Assembly (NCBI RefSeq): GCF_002572525.1
Contig: NZ_PDBS01000001.1
Span: forward strand, 2,356,001 to 2,420,000
Length of the DNA: 64,000 bases
Origin: Natrinema sp. CBA1119
GTDB lineage: Archaea > Halobacteriota > Halobacteria > Halobacteriales > Natrialbaceae
Direction: 5' to 3'
Shown here: piece by piece, positions 43,540 to 51,209 of the stretch
Layout of the letters: each line of letters starts with the position of its first letter
Position numbering within the stretch: the first letter of the stretch is position 1
The notes under the pieces: generated by a model
Told to the model about the DNA's origin: nothing
Database searches by the model: none
Seen by the model: the letters and a program-made list of their open reading frames with translations, nothing else
Made by a program: the position numbers and the translations under genes

Positions 43540-43815
43540 ATGCCGCCCTCCAGACCGTTCTTCGATCCCGACACCGGAGAGCTCGATACTGATCCGCTTA
43601 TCGAAGAAGCGATCCCCCTGACGAGACTCATCGGAGCCATCGTGTTGGTCGCTCTCGTCCCGCTCCTCTTTCGGGCCGTCTTTGGCGGCCTCTTGGGGTT
43701 GACCTCCGGACTCGGCTTTCTGTACATGCTCGCGAGCCAGTTCATCCTCGCAGTCGGCACCGGACTCGTCTTGCTCTATATCATCGTCCGCGCGAACCAA
43801 CTCATCGACGAGTGA
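43540..43815 (+). CDS. small three-segment membrane protein
   Basis: A 91-residue protein with hydrophobic segments about residues 27-45, 47-63 and 66-85 (IGAIVLVALVPLLFRAVFGG, LLGLTSGLGFLYMLASQF, ILAVGTGLVLLYIIV). It starts with a short acidic head. A well-placed TATA box supports expression. Composition is normal haloarchaeal. No family recognised. Confidence 0.65.
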   Translation: MPPSRPFFDPDTGELDTDPLIEEAIPLTRLIGAIVLVALVPLLFRAVFGGLLGLTSGLGFLYMLASQFILAVGTGLVLLYIIVRANQLIDE

Positions 43816-43915
43816 GTTGCTGCAGGCCGTCGATCGGATACCGAACGGGAACCCAACCGAAAGAAAATCGGCGAGGACCGCGAGGCGACTGCGTTCGCTC
43901 CCGGCTGACGGTGTC

Positions 43916-44161
43916 CTAACCGTCGGTATACCGCATCGGCGGCACGATCACCCAGACAAGTAGGGTCCTCGTTCCCACCGAATCGGAGCCCACGCTCTCG
44001 AGGAGTTTGCTATTCTCCTCGAGAACGGTGCGGACCCCGATACGATCCGTGTTCGGTTCAGAATTTGTGGCCGTCTCGAGAGGGCTGAAATCGAAGGAAT
44101 GCGGGCTATCCGGTGGCTGCTCGGAATCGACGAGGACGGAAGTCCGCCCTCCACTGCTCAC
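43916..44161 (-). CDS. candidate small protein downstream of tRNA-Tyr
   Basis: A GTG-initiated frame of 81 residues with fairly GC-rich third positions and normal acidic composition, including the segments TSVLVDSEQPPDSPHSFD and TVLEENSKLLESVGSDSVG, and a hydrophobic C-terminus TLLVWVIVPP. The Arg content is low, unlike shadow frames on the opposite strand. No family is recognised and no strong promoter is seen, so the gene may be real or a remnant. Confidence 0.35.
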   Translation of the reverse strand: MSSGGRTSVLVDSEQPPDSPHSFDFSPLETATNSEPNTDRIGVRTVLEENSKLLESVGSDSVGTRTLLVWVIVPPMRYTDG

Positions 44162-44199
44162 GACGTTTTTAGGAGAAAACCGCCCTCCCCGATTTGAAC
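44140..44199. repeat. duplicated tRNA-Tyr 3' ends (att-like)
   Basis: CCGCCCTCCCCGATTTGAAC at 44180-44199 is identical, over 20 nt, to the 3' end of tRNA-Tyr at 44338-44357. A third, shorter copy, AAGTCCGCCCTCC at 44140-44152, matches 44334-44346 over 13 nt. Duplicated tRNA 3' ends are the usual scar left by tyrosine-recombinase integration. Confidence 0.75.
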
Positions 44200-44269
44200 A
44201 GATGGAAGACGTTCCGACTCGCCTCGCTTCGCTCGGCTGCGTGGGCGTGCGACTTCCATGTTCAAAATC
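44191..44269. repeat. imperfect hairpin including a T-arm copy
   Basis: GATTTGAAC (44191-44199) pairs with GTTCAAAATC (44260-44269) with one extra A, and ATGGAA (44202-44207) pairs with TTCCAT (44254-44259). The loop is rich in GCCTCGCTTCGCTCGGC. The structure lies just past the tRNA on its strand. Confidence 0.55.
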
Positions 44270-44281
44270 GGCTCGGGAATC

Positions 44282-44337
44282 ACTTTTACTGCGACCAGAC
44301 CGCTCGCTCCGCTCGCGGTGTTGGTCGCAGTAAAAGT
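44282..44337 (-). terminator. long hairpin directly 3' of tRNA-Tyr (terminator or processing structure)
   Basis: A perfect 16-bp inverted repeat (44282-44297 and 44322-44337, arm ACTTTTACTGCGACCA) encloses a second CCGC...GCGG dyad. It begins at the discriminator base of tRNA-Tyr and would fold into a long stem in the 3' trailer. Its use as a terminator is inferred from position. Confidence 0.5.
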
Positions 44338-44410
44338 CCGCCCTCCCCGATTTGAACGGGGGGCAAGTCGATCTACAGTCGACTGCTCTACCAGTCTGAG
44401 CTAAGGGCGG
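44337..44410 (-). tRNA. tRNA-Tyr (anticodon GTA)
   Basis: On the minus strand, CCGCCCT pairs with AGGGCGG as a 7-bp acceptor stem. The D arm has TAGCTCAGACTGGTAGAGC, the anticodon stem GTCGA/TCGAC encloses loop CTGTAGA with anticodon GTA, and the T arm has CCCCGTTCAAATCGGGG. The discriminator base is A at 44337. No intron is present and the CCA is not encoded. Confidence 0.95.
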
Positions 44411-44535
44411 GCACCCAAACGTAGCCGCCGTGGTACACATAAGGGTTATTATTCGAGACTGGACGAACGTGTAACTGAGGCTGAACGGCAGAATGATTGA
44501 TATAGGAGGGGTGATAACACGGAGGTACTTCGGCC

Positions 44536-45177
44536 ATGAGCAAGATCACGTTCCGCGCGGACGACGACCTCGTCGAGCAACTCGAGCAGCTCGACGCCTC
44601 CAAGAGCGAAGCGATGCGAGAGGCGCTCAGATCGTACCTCGAGGGGAGCGACGAGGCTGCAGGCGGCGAGGACCGCCCGGAATCGGACCGGGTACAGGCG
44701 GGCGTGATCGACGAACTGATTCGCACGCGTGTGGACGATCGACTCCGGGAACTCGGCATCGATCGCGTGGACTCTCGCGCACGCGATCCGACGCCGTCTC
44801 CCGACCCACAGGACGTCAACGTCTCCATCTCGCTCGAGGGGGCGGCGGTCCAGTCGGGCGAGCAGAATTCGCAGTCGAGCGGACAGCGCCAGACCGGTGC
44901 GCGCGATCCGACTCCGAACGACGGGGAGACGGCGGGGGCTCGCGAACGCGCGGAGACGCAGTCCCCCGACGGACGAGACAGCGGACGGCAGTGCAACCAG
45001 TGTGGCGACCGGCTCGACGGCGAGCACATGTACTGCCCCAACTGTGGCGAGAAGGCCTCCCGCCGATTGTTCTGTGAGTGTGGCGACGAGGTCCGATCCG
45101 ACTGGTCGTTCTGTCCCAGCTGCGGCCGTCGGACGCCCGCGGCGGATGTCCTCGAGTCCGACAGTACGCAGTTCTGA
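44536..45177 (+). CDS. cdrL: CdrL, ribbon-helix-helix plus zinc-ribbon cell-division regulator
   Basis: A 213-residue protein. Residues 1-40 are a ribbon-helix-helix domain (SKITFRADDDLVEQLEQLDASKSEAMREAL), followed by an acidic linker and a C-terminal pair of zinc ribbons (CNQCGDRL, CPNCGEK, CECGDE, CPSCGRR). It lies upstream of cdrS and ftsZ2. In Haloferax and Halobacterium, CdrS and CdrL form a regulatory pair controlling cell division genes. An SD-like GGAGGT precedes the start. The assignment depends on architecture and synteny. Confidence 0.87.
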   Translation: MSKITFRADDDLVEQLEQLDASKSEAMREALRSYLEGSDEAAGGEDRPESDRVQAGVIDELIRTRVDDRLRELGIDRVDSRARDPTPSPDPQDVNVSISLEGAAVQSGEQNSQSSGQRQTGARDPTPNDGETAGARERAETQSPDGRDSGRQCNQCGDRLDGEHMYCPNCGEKASRRLFCECGDEVRSDWSFCPSCGRRTPAADVLESDSTQF

Positions 45178-45374
45178 CCGGTGTAAGACGAAGAGAGTCA
45201 CTGTCGACGAAAGCTTTATTATATATGCCGAACATCGGGTTATTCGCGTAAGACGGATTGTCTTACACTCGTCGAAAAGACGGGAAATCGCCCGATGACG
45301 GGCGGTTCAAACGTAAGACACGCCGCGTCTGACAGGGGCGCGCCACCGTCTTACCCCAAACGGGGAATACAACC
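45178..45374 (+). promoter_or_regulatory. cdrS-ftsZ2 promoter region with GTAAGAC dyads
   Basis: A TATA-like TTTATTATATAT lies at 45215-45226. A perfect dyad GTAAGAC-N5-GTCTTAC is at 45248-45266, and the half-sites GTAAGAC at 45183-45189 and 45313-45319, plus GTCTTAC at 45348-45354 and a degenerate GTCTGAC near 45327, complete a cluster. Published CdrS-regulated promoters are reported to carry similar operators, but I cannot check this. Autoregulation of cdrS-ftsZ2 by CdrS/CdrL is the natural reading. Confidence 0.7.
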
Positions 45375-45554
45375 ATGGAGCGTGTGACACTGCGAATCCC
45401 GAAACAGCAGATCGATGAAGTAGAGCAATTAGTCGACTCGGGCGAATTCCCGAACCGGAGCGAAGCGATTCGGTCGGCCGTCCGTGAGATGATAAATGAA
45501 CAAGGGGACGGCCCCACAGACCAATCCGGCAAACGCAACTGGGCCAAGGTGTAA
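45375..45554 (+). CDS. cdrS: CdrS, short ribbon-helix-helix transcription factor
   Basis: A 59-residue ribbon-helix-helix protein: [20 protein letters not shown] followed by [20 protein letters not shown], a complete RHH fold with a short tail ending in NWAKV. It lies just 2 nt ahead of ftsZ2 and would be co-transcribed. The homologues in Halobacterium and Haloferax (CdrS) control genes of cell division and shape. It is too short to appear in large-ORF searches but its fold and synteny are clear. Confidence 0.9.
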   Translation: MERVTLRIPKQQIDEVEQLVDSGEFPNRSEAIRSAVREMINEQGDGPTDQSGKRNWAKV

Positions 45555-45556
45555 CG

Positions 45557-46747
45557 ATGCAGGATATCGTTCAGGACGCCTTGGAGAACGCGGAGGAAGA
45601 AGCCCGGGAGATGGACGCCTCGATGGACGATGACGACGAGTTCGGGGAGCCCCGAATCGTCATCGTCGGTGCGGGCGGTGCCGGTAACAACACCATCAAC
45701 CGACTGTACAACATCGGTGTCGACGGTGCTGACACCGTGGCGATCAACACGGACAAACAGCACCTCAAGATGATCGAGGCCGACACGAAGATCCTCGTGG
45801 GCAAATCGCTCACGAACGGGCTCGGCGCTGGCGGCGACCCCTCGATGGGCGAGCGCGCGACCGAGATGGCCCAGGGAACGATCAAGGAGGTCCTCGGCGA
45901 TGCGGACCTCGTGTTCGTGACCGCGGGGATGGGTGGTGGCACCGGCACGGGTGCCGCCCCCGTCGTCTCGAAGATCGCCAAAGAGCAGGGTGCGATCGTC
46001 GTCGGGATGGTCTCGACGCCGTTCAACGTCGAGCGCGCCCGCACGGTGAAAGCCGAGGAAGGCCTCGAGAAGCTACGCGAACAGGCTGACTCGATCATCG
46101 TCCTCGACAACAACCGACTGCTCGATTACGTCCCGAACCTGCCGATCGGCAAGGCGTTCTCGGTGATGGATCAGATCATCGCCGAAACCGTCAAGGGTAT
46201 CTCGGAGACGATCACCCAGCCCTCGCTGATCAACCTGGACTACGCGGACATGTCCACGATCATGAACCAGGGCGGCGTCGCGGTGATGCTCGTCGGCGAG
46301 ACCCAGGACAAGAACAAGACCGACGAGGTCGTCAAGGACGCGATGAACCACCCGCTACTGGACGTCGACTACCGTGGCGCGTCCGGTGGGCTCGTCCACA
46401 TCACTGGCGGCCCCGACCTCACGCTGAAAGAGGCCGAGGGAATCGCGGACAACATTACCGAGCGCCTCGAGGCCAGCGCAAACGTCATCTGGGGCGCCCG
46501 AATTCAGGAGAGCTACAAGGGCAAGGTTCGCGTCATGGCGATCATGACCGGCGTCCAGAGCGCACAGGTGCTCGGACCGACCACCCAGAAGCAGGCTGAC
46601 AAATCTCGACAGAGCATTGAGGGCCTGAACGATTCCGACTTCGACGCGAGCAACAACGTCGAAAAGACGGGCAAAGAATACGGCGCGCAGAGCGACGGCG
46701 GCCGCGAAACCGTCGACCGACAGAACGGCGTCGACGTGATTCGCTAA
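45557..46747 (+). CDS. ftsZ2: cell division protein FtsZ2
   Basis: A 396-residue tubulin-superfamily GTPase. N-terminal [17 protein letters not shown], the signature [10 protein letters not shown] near residue 130, and the T7-loop region [28 protein letters not shown] are all present. The long acidic N-terminal extension ([22 protein letters not shown]) marks the archaeal FtsZ2 type, which works with FtsZ1 in haloarchaeal division. The start at 45557 follows cdrS by 2 nt. A linker with Gln/Asp/Gly and a short basic end follow the core. Confidence 0.96.
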   Translation: MQDIVQDALENAEEEAREMDASMDDDDEFGEPRIVIVGAGGAGNNTINRLYNIGVDGADTVAINTDKQHLKMIEADTKILVGKSLTNGLGAGGDPSMGERATEMAQGTIKEVLGDADLVFVTAGMGGGTGTGAAPVVSKIAKEQGAIVVGMVSTPFNVERARTVKAEEGLEKLREQADSIIVLDNNRLLDYVPNLPIGKAFSVMDQIIAETVKGISETITQPSLINLDYADMSTIMNQGGVAVMLVGETQDKNKTDEVVKDAMNHPLLDVDYRGASGGLVHITGGPDLTLKEAEGIADNITERLEASANVIWGARIQESYKGKVRVMAIMTGVQSAQVLGPTTQKQADKSRQSIEGLNDSDFDASNNVEKTGKEYGAQSDGGRETVDRQNGVDVIR

Positions 46748-46893
46748 CGGCACTCACCCGAACCGTCAGCACGTCTCGCTTTCCGAAACGATCTTTTTCG
46801 ACCACCGACGACTGAGCGGCGAGTCACTGAACGGAAATTCGACGAAAACGCGATGTAAACGCGCTAAACGCGCAGGTTTTCGAACGTACTGGA

Positions 46894-47853
46894 TCAGGCG
46901 AGCGACTCGAGTAACGAACACTTTCGACAGACCTCTCGGGTCGTCGTCGACCCACACTCGACGCACTCCTGCAGGTCGGCACCGTCGTCACCGGCGTACT
47001 TTTCGGCGGCGATTTCCGCCAGTTCCTCGTATCCCGAGAGGATCGAGTGCCGGGTTCCGGGGTGGTTCTCCTCGAGGTCGTAGACGAGTTGCTGGATCTC
47101 CCCCCGGTACGCCTCGCTGGCGTGGGGGCACTCGGTGATGTGAGCCGGGAGGTCGTTGACGTGGGCGTAGAGAGCGACTTCTTTCTCGGGGACGTCCCGA
47201 AGCGGCTTCGCGCGGGGGACGAACTCATCCTGTTCCTCGCGGTCTCCCAGCGGGCCGAGGCTGGCGTCGAAGTGTTTCGCCATCTGTTCGACGTCGCCCT
47301 CGAGGACGTTCATCAGCGCGGTCTGGGCCTCGTCGTCGAGATTGTGGCCCGTCAGGAGGAGGTCGGCCTCGAGCGCTTCGGCGTACTCCGAGAGGAGGTC
47401 TCGCCGGAAGACGCCGCAGTAGGCACAGGGGGCCATGTTTTCGGGGTCGTCCTCGACCACGTCATCCATTCGCACGCCGAACTCCTCCTCGTAGCTGACG
47501 AGTTCGTGGCGGATCCCGAGCTCCTCGCTGAGTTCGACGCAGGCCTCGACCGACTTGTCGCGGTAGCCCTCGATCCCCTCGTGAATCGTCAGGCCGACGA
47601 GTTCGATGCGGGGATCCTCGTCGAACGTCTCGTGGAGAATCTGCGTGAGAACGACGCTGTCCTTCCCGCCCGAGAGGCCGATAACCCAGGTCTGTGGGTT
47701 CTCCGGCGTTATATCGTGAGGGACGAGATCGTCCCGCCGGATCCGGCGACGTACCCGCTTTTCGACCGACTCGCGGAAGTGGTCCGGACAGAGGTGGTCT
47801 CCGGAGTACGCGGCGTGCATGATCGCCTCCTCGTTGCACCGGTTACAGTCCAT
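46894..47853 (-). CDS. ncsA: tRNA 2-thiolation protein NcsA-like (Ctu1/Ncs6 family)
   Basis: A 319-residue PP-loop ATPase that adds the 2-thio group to U34 of tRNA. The N-terminal zinc site DCNRCNEEA...HLCPDHF, the PP-loop GLSGGKDSVVL near residue 65, the catalytic CAYCG, the TGHNLDDEAQT and the C-terminal zinc site CVECGSTTTREVCRKC are all visible. The pattern matches archaeal NcsA. I use the ATG at 47853, because an earlier in-frame start at 47880 is TTG and adds nine non-conserved residues. Confidence 0.9.
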   Translation of the reverse strand: MDCNRCNEEAIMHAAYSGDHLCPDHFRESVEKRVRRRIRRDDLVPHDITPENPQTWVIGLSGGKDSVVLTQILHETFDEDPRIELVGLTIHEGIEGYRDKSVEACVELSEELGIRHELVSYEEEFGVRMDDVVEDDPENMAPCAYCGVFRRDLLSEYAEALEADLLLTGHNLDDEAQTALMNVLEGDVEQMAKHFDASLGPLGDREEQDEFVPRAKPLRDVPEKEVALYAHVNDLPAHITECPHASEAYRGEIQQLVYDLEENHPGTRHSILSGYEELAEIAAEKYAGDDGADLQECVECGSTTTREVCRKCSLLESLA

Positions 47854-48111
47854 TAGCGGGGCGTTGTCGTCCCCCGCCAATCACGGTTTCGTCTGGCGAG
47901 GTGCCGGGGCGTCCGCGACGATGTATTACGACCGCGCCGCCTGCGATACGTTACCTTGACGGCCTCGAGTAATCGGGACCGCGGTCAGTATCGGAGCCCC
48001 TAATCGGCAGTGCACACGCGAGCACGGCGGGGGTGCGATTTTCGCTCACGTTGCTCTCCGAACCGCGGACCGTTCGATCGGTGTGGAAACCGTTACAGTT
48101 GGTCCACTCGC

Positions 48112-48852
48112 TCAGGCGGTAACCTGCGGTCGTTCCTCGTCCGCGTCCTCGGGTTCCTCGACGGCTTCGGCACCGTCGGCGAGGGCCGCCAGCAGCGTGT
48201 CGACGTGTCGCTCGCGGCTCCCGGACGAGAACAGTTCGTGGCCGCCGTCGTACAGGACGACGTGTTCGGCGGGAACGCGCTCGCCGATCGCCCGGAGGCT
48301 GACGACCGGATCCCGCAGCGAACAGAAGACGACGGCGTCGTGATCGATCGTCAGTAGCTCGTCCTGCGCGCGGCGCGTCTCTCGGACGAACGCCGGGGAG
48401 ACCCACGACGGCGTCGTCGCGATCTGGTGGTCGGTGGCCTTCGAGCCGAGCGCCGATCGATCCATCTCGCCGACGGGGAGACACGGGAACGTGGTCGGCA
48501 GTTTCGCCACCGCCTCGAGCAGCGGCTCCGGGAACGCGTCGCCGTACCCCCACCAGGGACTCAGGTAGACGTGGTTGTCCGCGCCGTCTAGGGCCTGTGC
48601 GACGAGCGCACCCGCGCTGTGGCCCAGCAGTTGGTACCCCTCGAGGTCGCGGACGTACTCGGCGACCGGCTCGAGCCAGTCGGCTTTGAAGTCATCGATG
48701 TTCGTGGGGAGTTCGAACGCGTGGACCCGATAGCCGGCCTCGGTCAACTGCCCGACGAGCCAGCTGACGTTCTCGTGGGTCCAGCGGTTGCCCCAGCCCA
48801 TGACGAAGACGAGTTCTTCGTCGCCGTCCTCGTTGAAGATCCGGTGTCGCAT
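48112..48852 (-). CDS. alpha/beta hydrolase
   Basis: A 246-residue alpha/beta hydrolase. VFVMGWGNRWTHENVSWL is the oxyanion region, LLGHSAGALVAQA carries the nucleophile Ser (GHSAG), Asp lies in SLRDPVVSLRA near residue 190, and a His in YDGGHELFSSG near residue 210 completes the triad. Small soluble esterase/lipase-like form; the substrate is unknown. The C-terminus is a short acidic tail. Confidence 0.85.
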   Translation of the reverse strand: MRHRIFNEDGDEELVFVMGWGNRWTHENVSWLVGQLTEAGYRVHAFELPTNIDDFKADWLEPVAEYVRDLEGYQLLGHSAGALVAQALDGADNHVYLSPWWGYGDAFPEPLLEAVAKLPTTFPCLPVGEMDRSALGSKATDHQIATTPSWVSPAFVRETRRAQDELLTIDHDAVVFCSLRDPVVSLRAIGERVPAEHVVLYDGGHELFSSGSRERHVDTLLAALADGAEAVEEPEDADEERPQVTA

Positions 48853-48911
48853 GGGGTTTCGTTCGCCGGGAAACGGTAAAAATCTGCGTGTGTGACAATT
48901 AGACAGCGGAA

Positions 48912-48933
48912 GCCCACGACGTTAGTCGTGGGC
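48912..48933. repeat. left-end hairpin of the IS element
   Basis: GCCCACGAC (48912-48920) and its complement GTCGTGGGC (48925-48933) form a 9-bp stem with loop GTTA, in the position of a TnpA-recognition hairpin. Confidence 0.75.
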
Positions 48934-48965
48934 CTAAGCGATAGGCACAGTGAACCGAACAATCG

Positions 48966-49109
48966 CTATGACTCGTCTGGGGTCTCTGCGGCGTCGATAC
49001 CTGCATTCAAGAGTCGTTCATACGCCTCAGTGAGCGTAATATCCCGTTCTTCGGCGAAGTCTTTCACACGACCATGCGTTGCGTGGGAGAGGTCTATGTT
49101 AGGACGTAT
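48966..49109 (-). pseudogene. small divergent RHH-like gene of the IS element, start codon lost
   Basis: The minus-strand frame encodes [38 protein letters not shown], resembling a ribbon-helix-helix antitoxin- or CopG-like protein. The frame has no ATG, GTG or TTG where one would be expected: a codon ATA (49107-49109) sits at the likely start. Such genes are found divergent to tnpB in haloarchaeal elements. The function is unknown and the call is tentative. Confidence 0.45.
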
Positions 49110-49134
49110 AAGACTTAATAGACATACAGACGTT

Positions 49135-50466
49135 ATAGACGTTACGGCGAATGAAGCGAACCAACACCTCGCGGTACGTGCTCGCTCCGAACAGGACGAG
49201 CAGCTGCTCCGCGAACTGTTGGACGCTTCCGCTAGTCTCTGGAACGAGCTCACCTACGAACGACGCCAGCAGTACTTCGATGGCGAAAGCGTCTGGGATA
49301 CCGAGGATTACCGCAAGAAGTACGTCGGTGTTCTCGGGAGCGCCACTGCCCAACAGGTGATCCGGAAGAATCGGAGCGCCTGGAAGTCATTCTTCGCTGC
49401 CACAGAAAACGGCGAAGATGCCCGAACTCCTGGTTACTGGGGCAACGAAAACGACGGCCGGGAGTTGCGGACCTACATCCGCAACGATCAGTACACGCTC
49501 AAGATGGGAGATCGATCTCGTCTCGAGATTCCGGTCGGCTAGGACCTGAAAGAGAAATACGGGCTTGGGTATTACGAACGCCTACGTCTCGAAGTCGCTG
49601 GCGATCCAAAGTGGGACGGAAAGCAGGGCCGATTAGAACTGTACTACGACAAACGTTCGGACCAATTTAGGGCCTTTCAGCCAGTTACTGTCGACGATTC
49701 TCGACTGGATTCACCATTAGCCGAGGAATCGGCTGCTCTGGATATCGGTGCGAACAACATCGTTGCCTGTACAACGACGCCCGGCGAGCAGTACCTGTAC
49801 GAAGGTCGCGATCTGTTCGAGCGGTTTCGCGAAACCACACAGCGAATCTCCGAGTTCCAATCGAGGTTGGACGATCAGCACCGAACAAGCAAGCGGATCA
49901 GCCGCTTGCATCGACAGCGGACGCGACGACGCGACCACGCCCAAGAGGCGCTCGCCCGCGATCTGATCGAACGGCTGTACGCCGAGGGTGTTTCGACGGT
50001 GTACGTTGGTGACCTAACCGACATCCTCGAGACACATTGGTCGGTCCAAACAAACGAGAAACTGCACAATTTCTGGGCATTCCGAAAGTTCATCGATCGC
50101 CTCGCCTGTACAGCCAAAGAGTACGGTATCACGGTCGAGGTTCGCTCGGAAGCCTGGACGTCGCAGATGTGTCCGAACTGCGGTTCGACCGAGGACACGA
50201 CTCGGCACCAAGATACGCTCACATGTCCCTGCGGTTTCGAGGGTCACGCGGACCTCGTAGCGAGCGAAACGTTCCTGAGACGTCATCAGAACTCTCCGAG
50301 TTTTGATTGGCGAACGAGACACTTTGTGTCTCGTCAACGGCACGAAACTGTAGCCCGGCCGATGGCACGGCCCGTGTGCCTCAAGTGGGACGACCATTCA
50401 TGGTCGGAGACATCACACTCTCACCGTCCCAACGAGGAGCACACAAACCGGAGTATCCACGCATAG
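49135..50466 (+). pseudogene. tnpB: RNA-guided nuclease TnpB, start codon and amber lesions
   Basis: The frame encodes [48 protein letters not shown], the RuvC-I region [13 protein letters not shown] (Asp), [14 protein letters not shown], zinc ribbon [11 protein letters not shown]...CPCGF and the [12 protein letters not shown] motif (Asp). In-frame TAG at 49540-49542 interrupts IPVG-DLKEKYG, where related proteins have a Gln (CAG). The likely initiator is ATA at 49135-49137. All three RuvC acidic residues are retained. The full frame is about 443 codons. Two of the lesions are single transitions. Confidence 0.85.
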
Positions 50467-50556
50467 GAGAAAGTCGCTCACGTGGTGGTAGCATGAGCCG
50501 AGACCCCCACGGGAGGAATCCCACGGCCTTAGCCGTGGTGAGGATGTCAAACAAGT
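50340..50556 (+). ncRNA. putative omega-RNA (reRNA) scaffold at the IS right end
   Basis: TnpB elements encode their guide RNA from the tnpB 3' end to the right terminus, so the region overlapping 50340-50466 and extending to about 50551 would hold the scaffold. The hairpin at 50521-50538 and the TGTCAA at about 50545-50550 resemble the reRNA end in studied IS605 elements, after which the guide begins in flanking DNA. Transcription is not shown. Confidence 0.5.
50521..50538. repeat. right-end hairpin of the IS element
   Basis: CCACGGC (50521-50527) pairs with GCCGTGG (50532-50538) around a CTTA loop, matching the left-end hairpin in form (CCACG stem, TTA loop). Confidence 0.75.
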
Positions 50557-50639
50557 GGTGCCGGTAGCGTCGGATCCAACGGTCGAACACGTGCTCGGCG
50601 TTTGTAAACGGCTTTCGGCGACCCCTGCAAGAAGTGGAC

Positions 50640-51113
50640 ATGCTCGAGTCAGTGCGCGCCCGTCTCTATCGGATCGGGTTCAACCTCTTTCCGGCCTACC
50701 GCGGAACCGGTGCTCGCGTCACCCACATCGCTCCCGACTGGACGGAGGTCCGCGTGAAGCTCCCGCTGAACTGGCGGACGAAGAACTACGTGGGAACGAT
50801 CTTCGGGGGGAGCATGTACGCCGCCGTCGACCCGTTTTACATGATGATGCTGCTGAAGAACCTCGGCGACGGCTACGTCGTCTGGGACAGGGAGGCCGAG
50901 ATCCGGTTCAAGAAGCCCGGTCGGGAGACGCTGTACGCAACGTTTTCGATAACCGACGAGGAGATCGAGGCGATTCGCGCCGAACTCGCGGCCGCGGAAC
51001 CCGATTCCGTCGATCGCCACTACACGGTCGAACTCGTCGACGGGGACGGGACCGTTCACGCGACCGTCCGGAAGGCCGTCTACGTGACGACGGACCGATC
51101 CAAAGGAGCGTAA
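50640..51113 (+). CDS. DUF4442 hotdog-fold protein (thioesterase-like)
   Basis: A 157-residue protein with the hotdog core: RGTGARVTHIAPDWTEVRVKLPLNWRTKNYVGTIFGGSMYAAVDPFYMMML, ending in VVWDREAEIRFKKPGRETLYATFSI. The GTIFGGSMYAAVDP segment is typical of DUF4442 proteins and acyl-CoA thioesterases. It lies 84 nt downstream of the IS element. The ATG at 50640 is preferred; a GTG 6 nt before is possible. Confidence 0.85.
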   Translation: MLESVRARLYRIGFNLFPAYRGTGARVTHIAPDWTEVRVKLPLNWRTKNYVGTIFGGSMYAAVDPFYMMMLLKNLGDGYVVWDREAEIRFKKPGRETLYATFSITDEEIEAIRAELAAAEPDSVDRHYTVELVDGDGTVHATVRKAVYVTTDRSKGA

Positions 51114-51209
51114 ACGCACGGACTCTGGCCGCGTCCATTCGGCTCCTCCGTCGGGCACCGAGGCGCGAACGGGAAACCGTTTTGCGACTCGAGACCCCAG
51201 AATCGCGTA

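Larger units (their letters stand above)
43816..44336. other. 521-bp region with a small candidate gene and tRNA-derived repeats
   Basis: The region holds a possible 81-residue gene on the minus strand (43916-44161), and from 44140 to the tRNA two duplicates of the tRNA-Tyr 3' end with two hairpins. Between 43816 and 43915 I see nothing. Confidence 0.5.
48905..50556 (+). mobile_element. IS1341-type insertion sequence (IS200/IS605 family, tnpB only)
   Basis: The element has a left hairpin GCCCACGAC/GTCGTGGGC (48912-48933), a broken tnpB, a small divergent gene and a right hairpin CCACGGC/GCCGTGG (50521-50538). No tnpA is present, so it could not transpose by itself. The exact termini are inferred from the hairpins; no target duplication is expected for this family. 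The right-hand hairpin and following TGTCAA would end the guide RNA scaffold. Confidence 0.82.

Noticed and set aside
43916-44440. Long minus frame running through the tRNA-Tyr gene
   Set aside because: The upper part reads the tRNA and repeats; only the lower 81 codons look coding-like and are listed separately.
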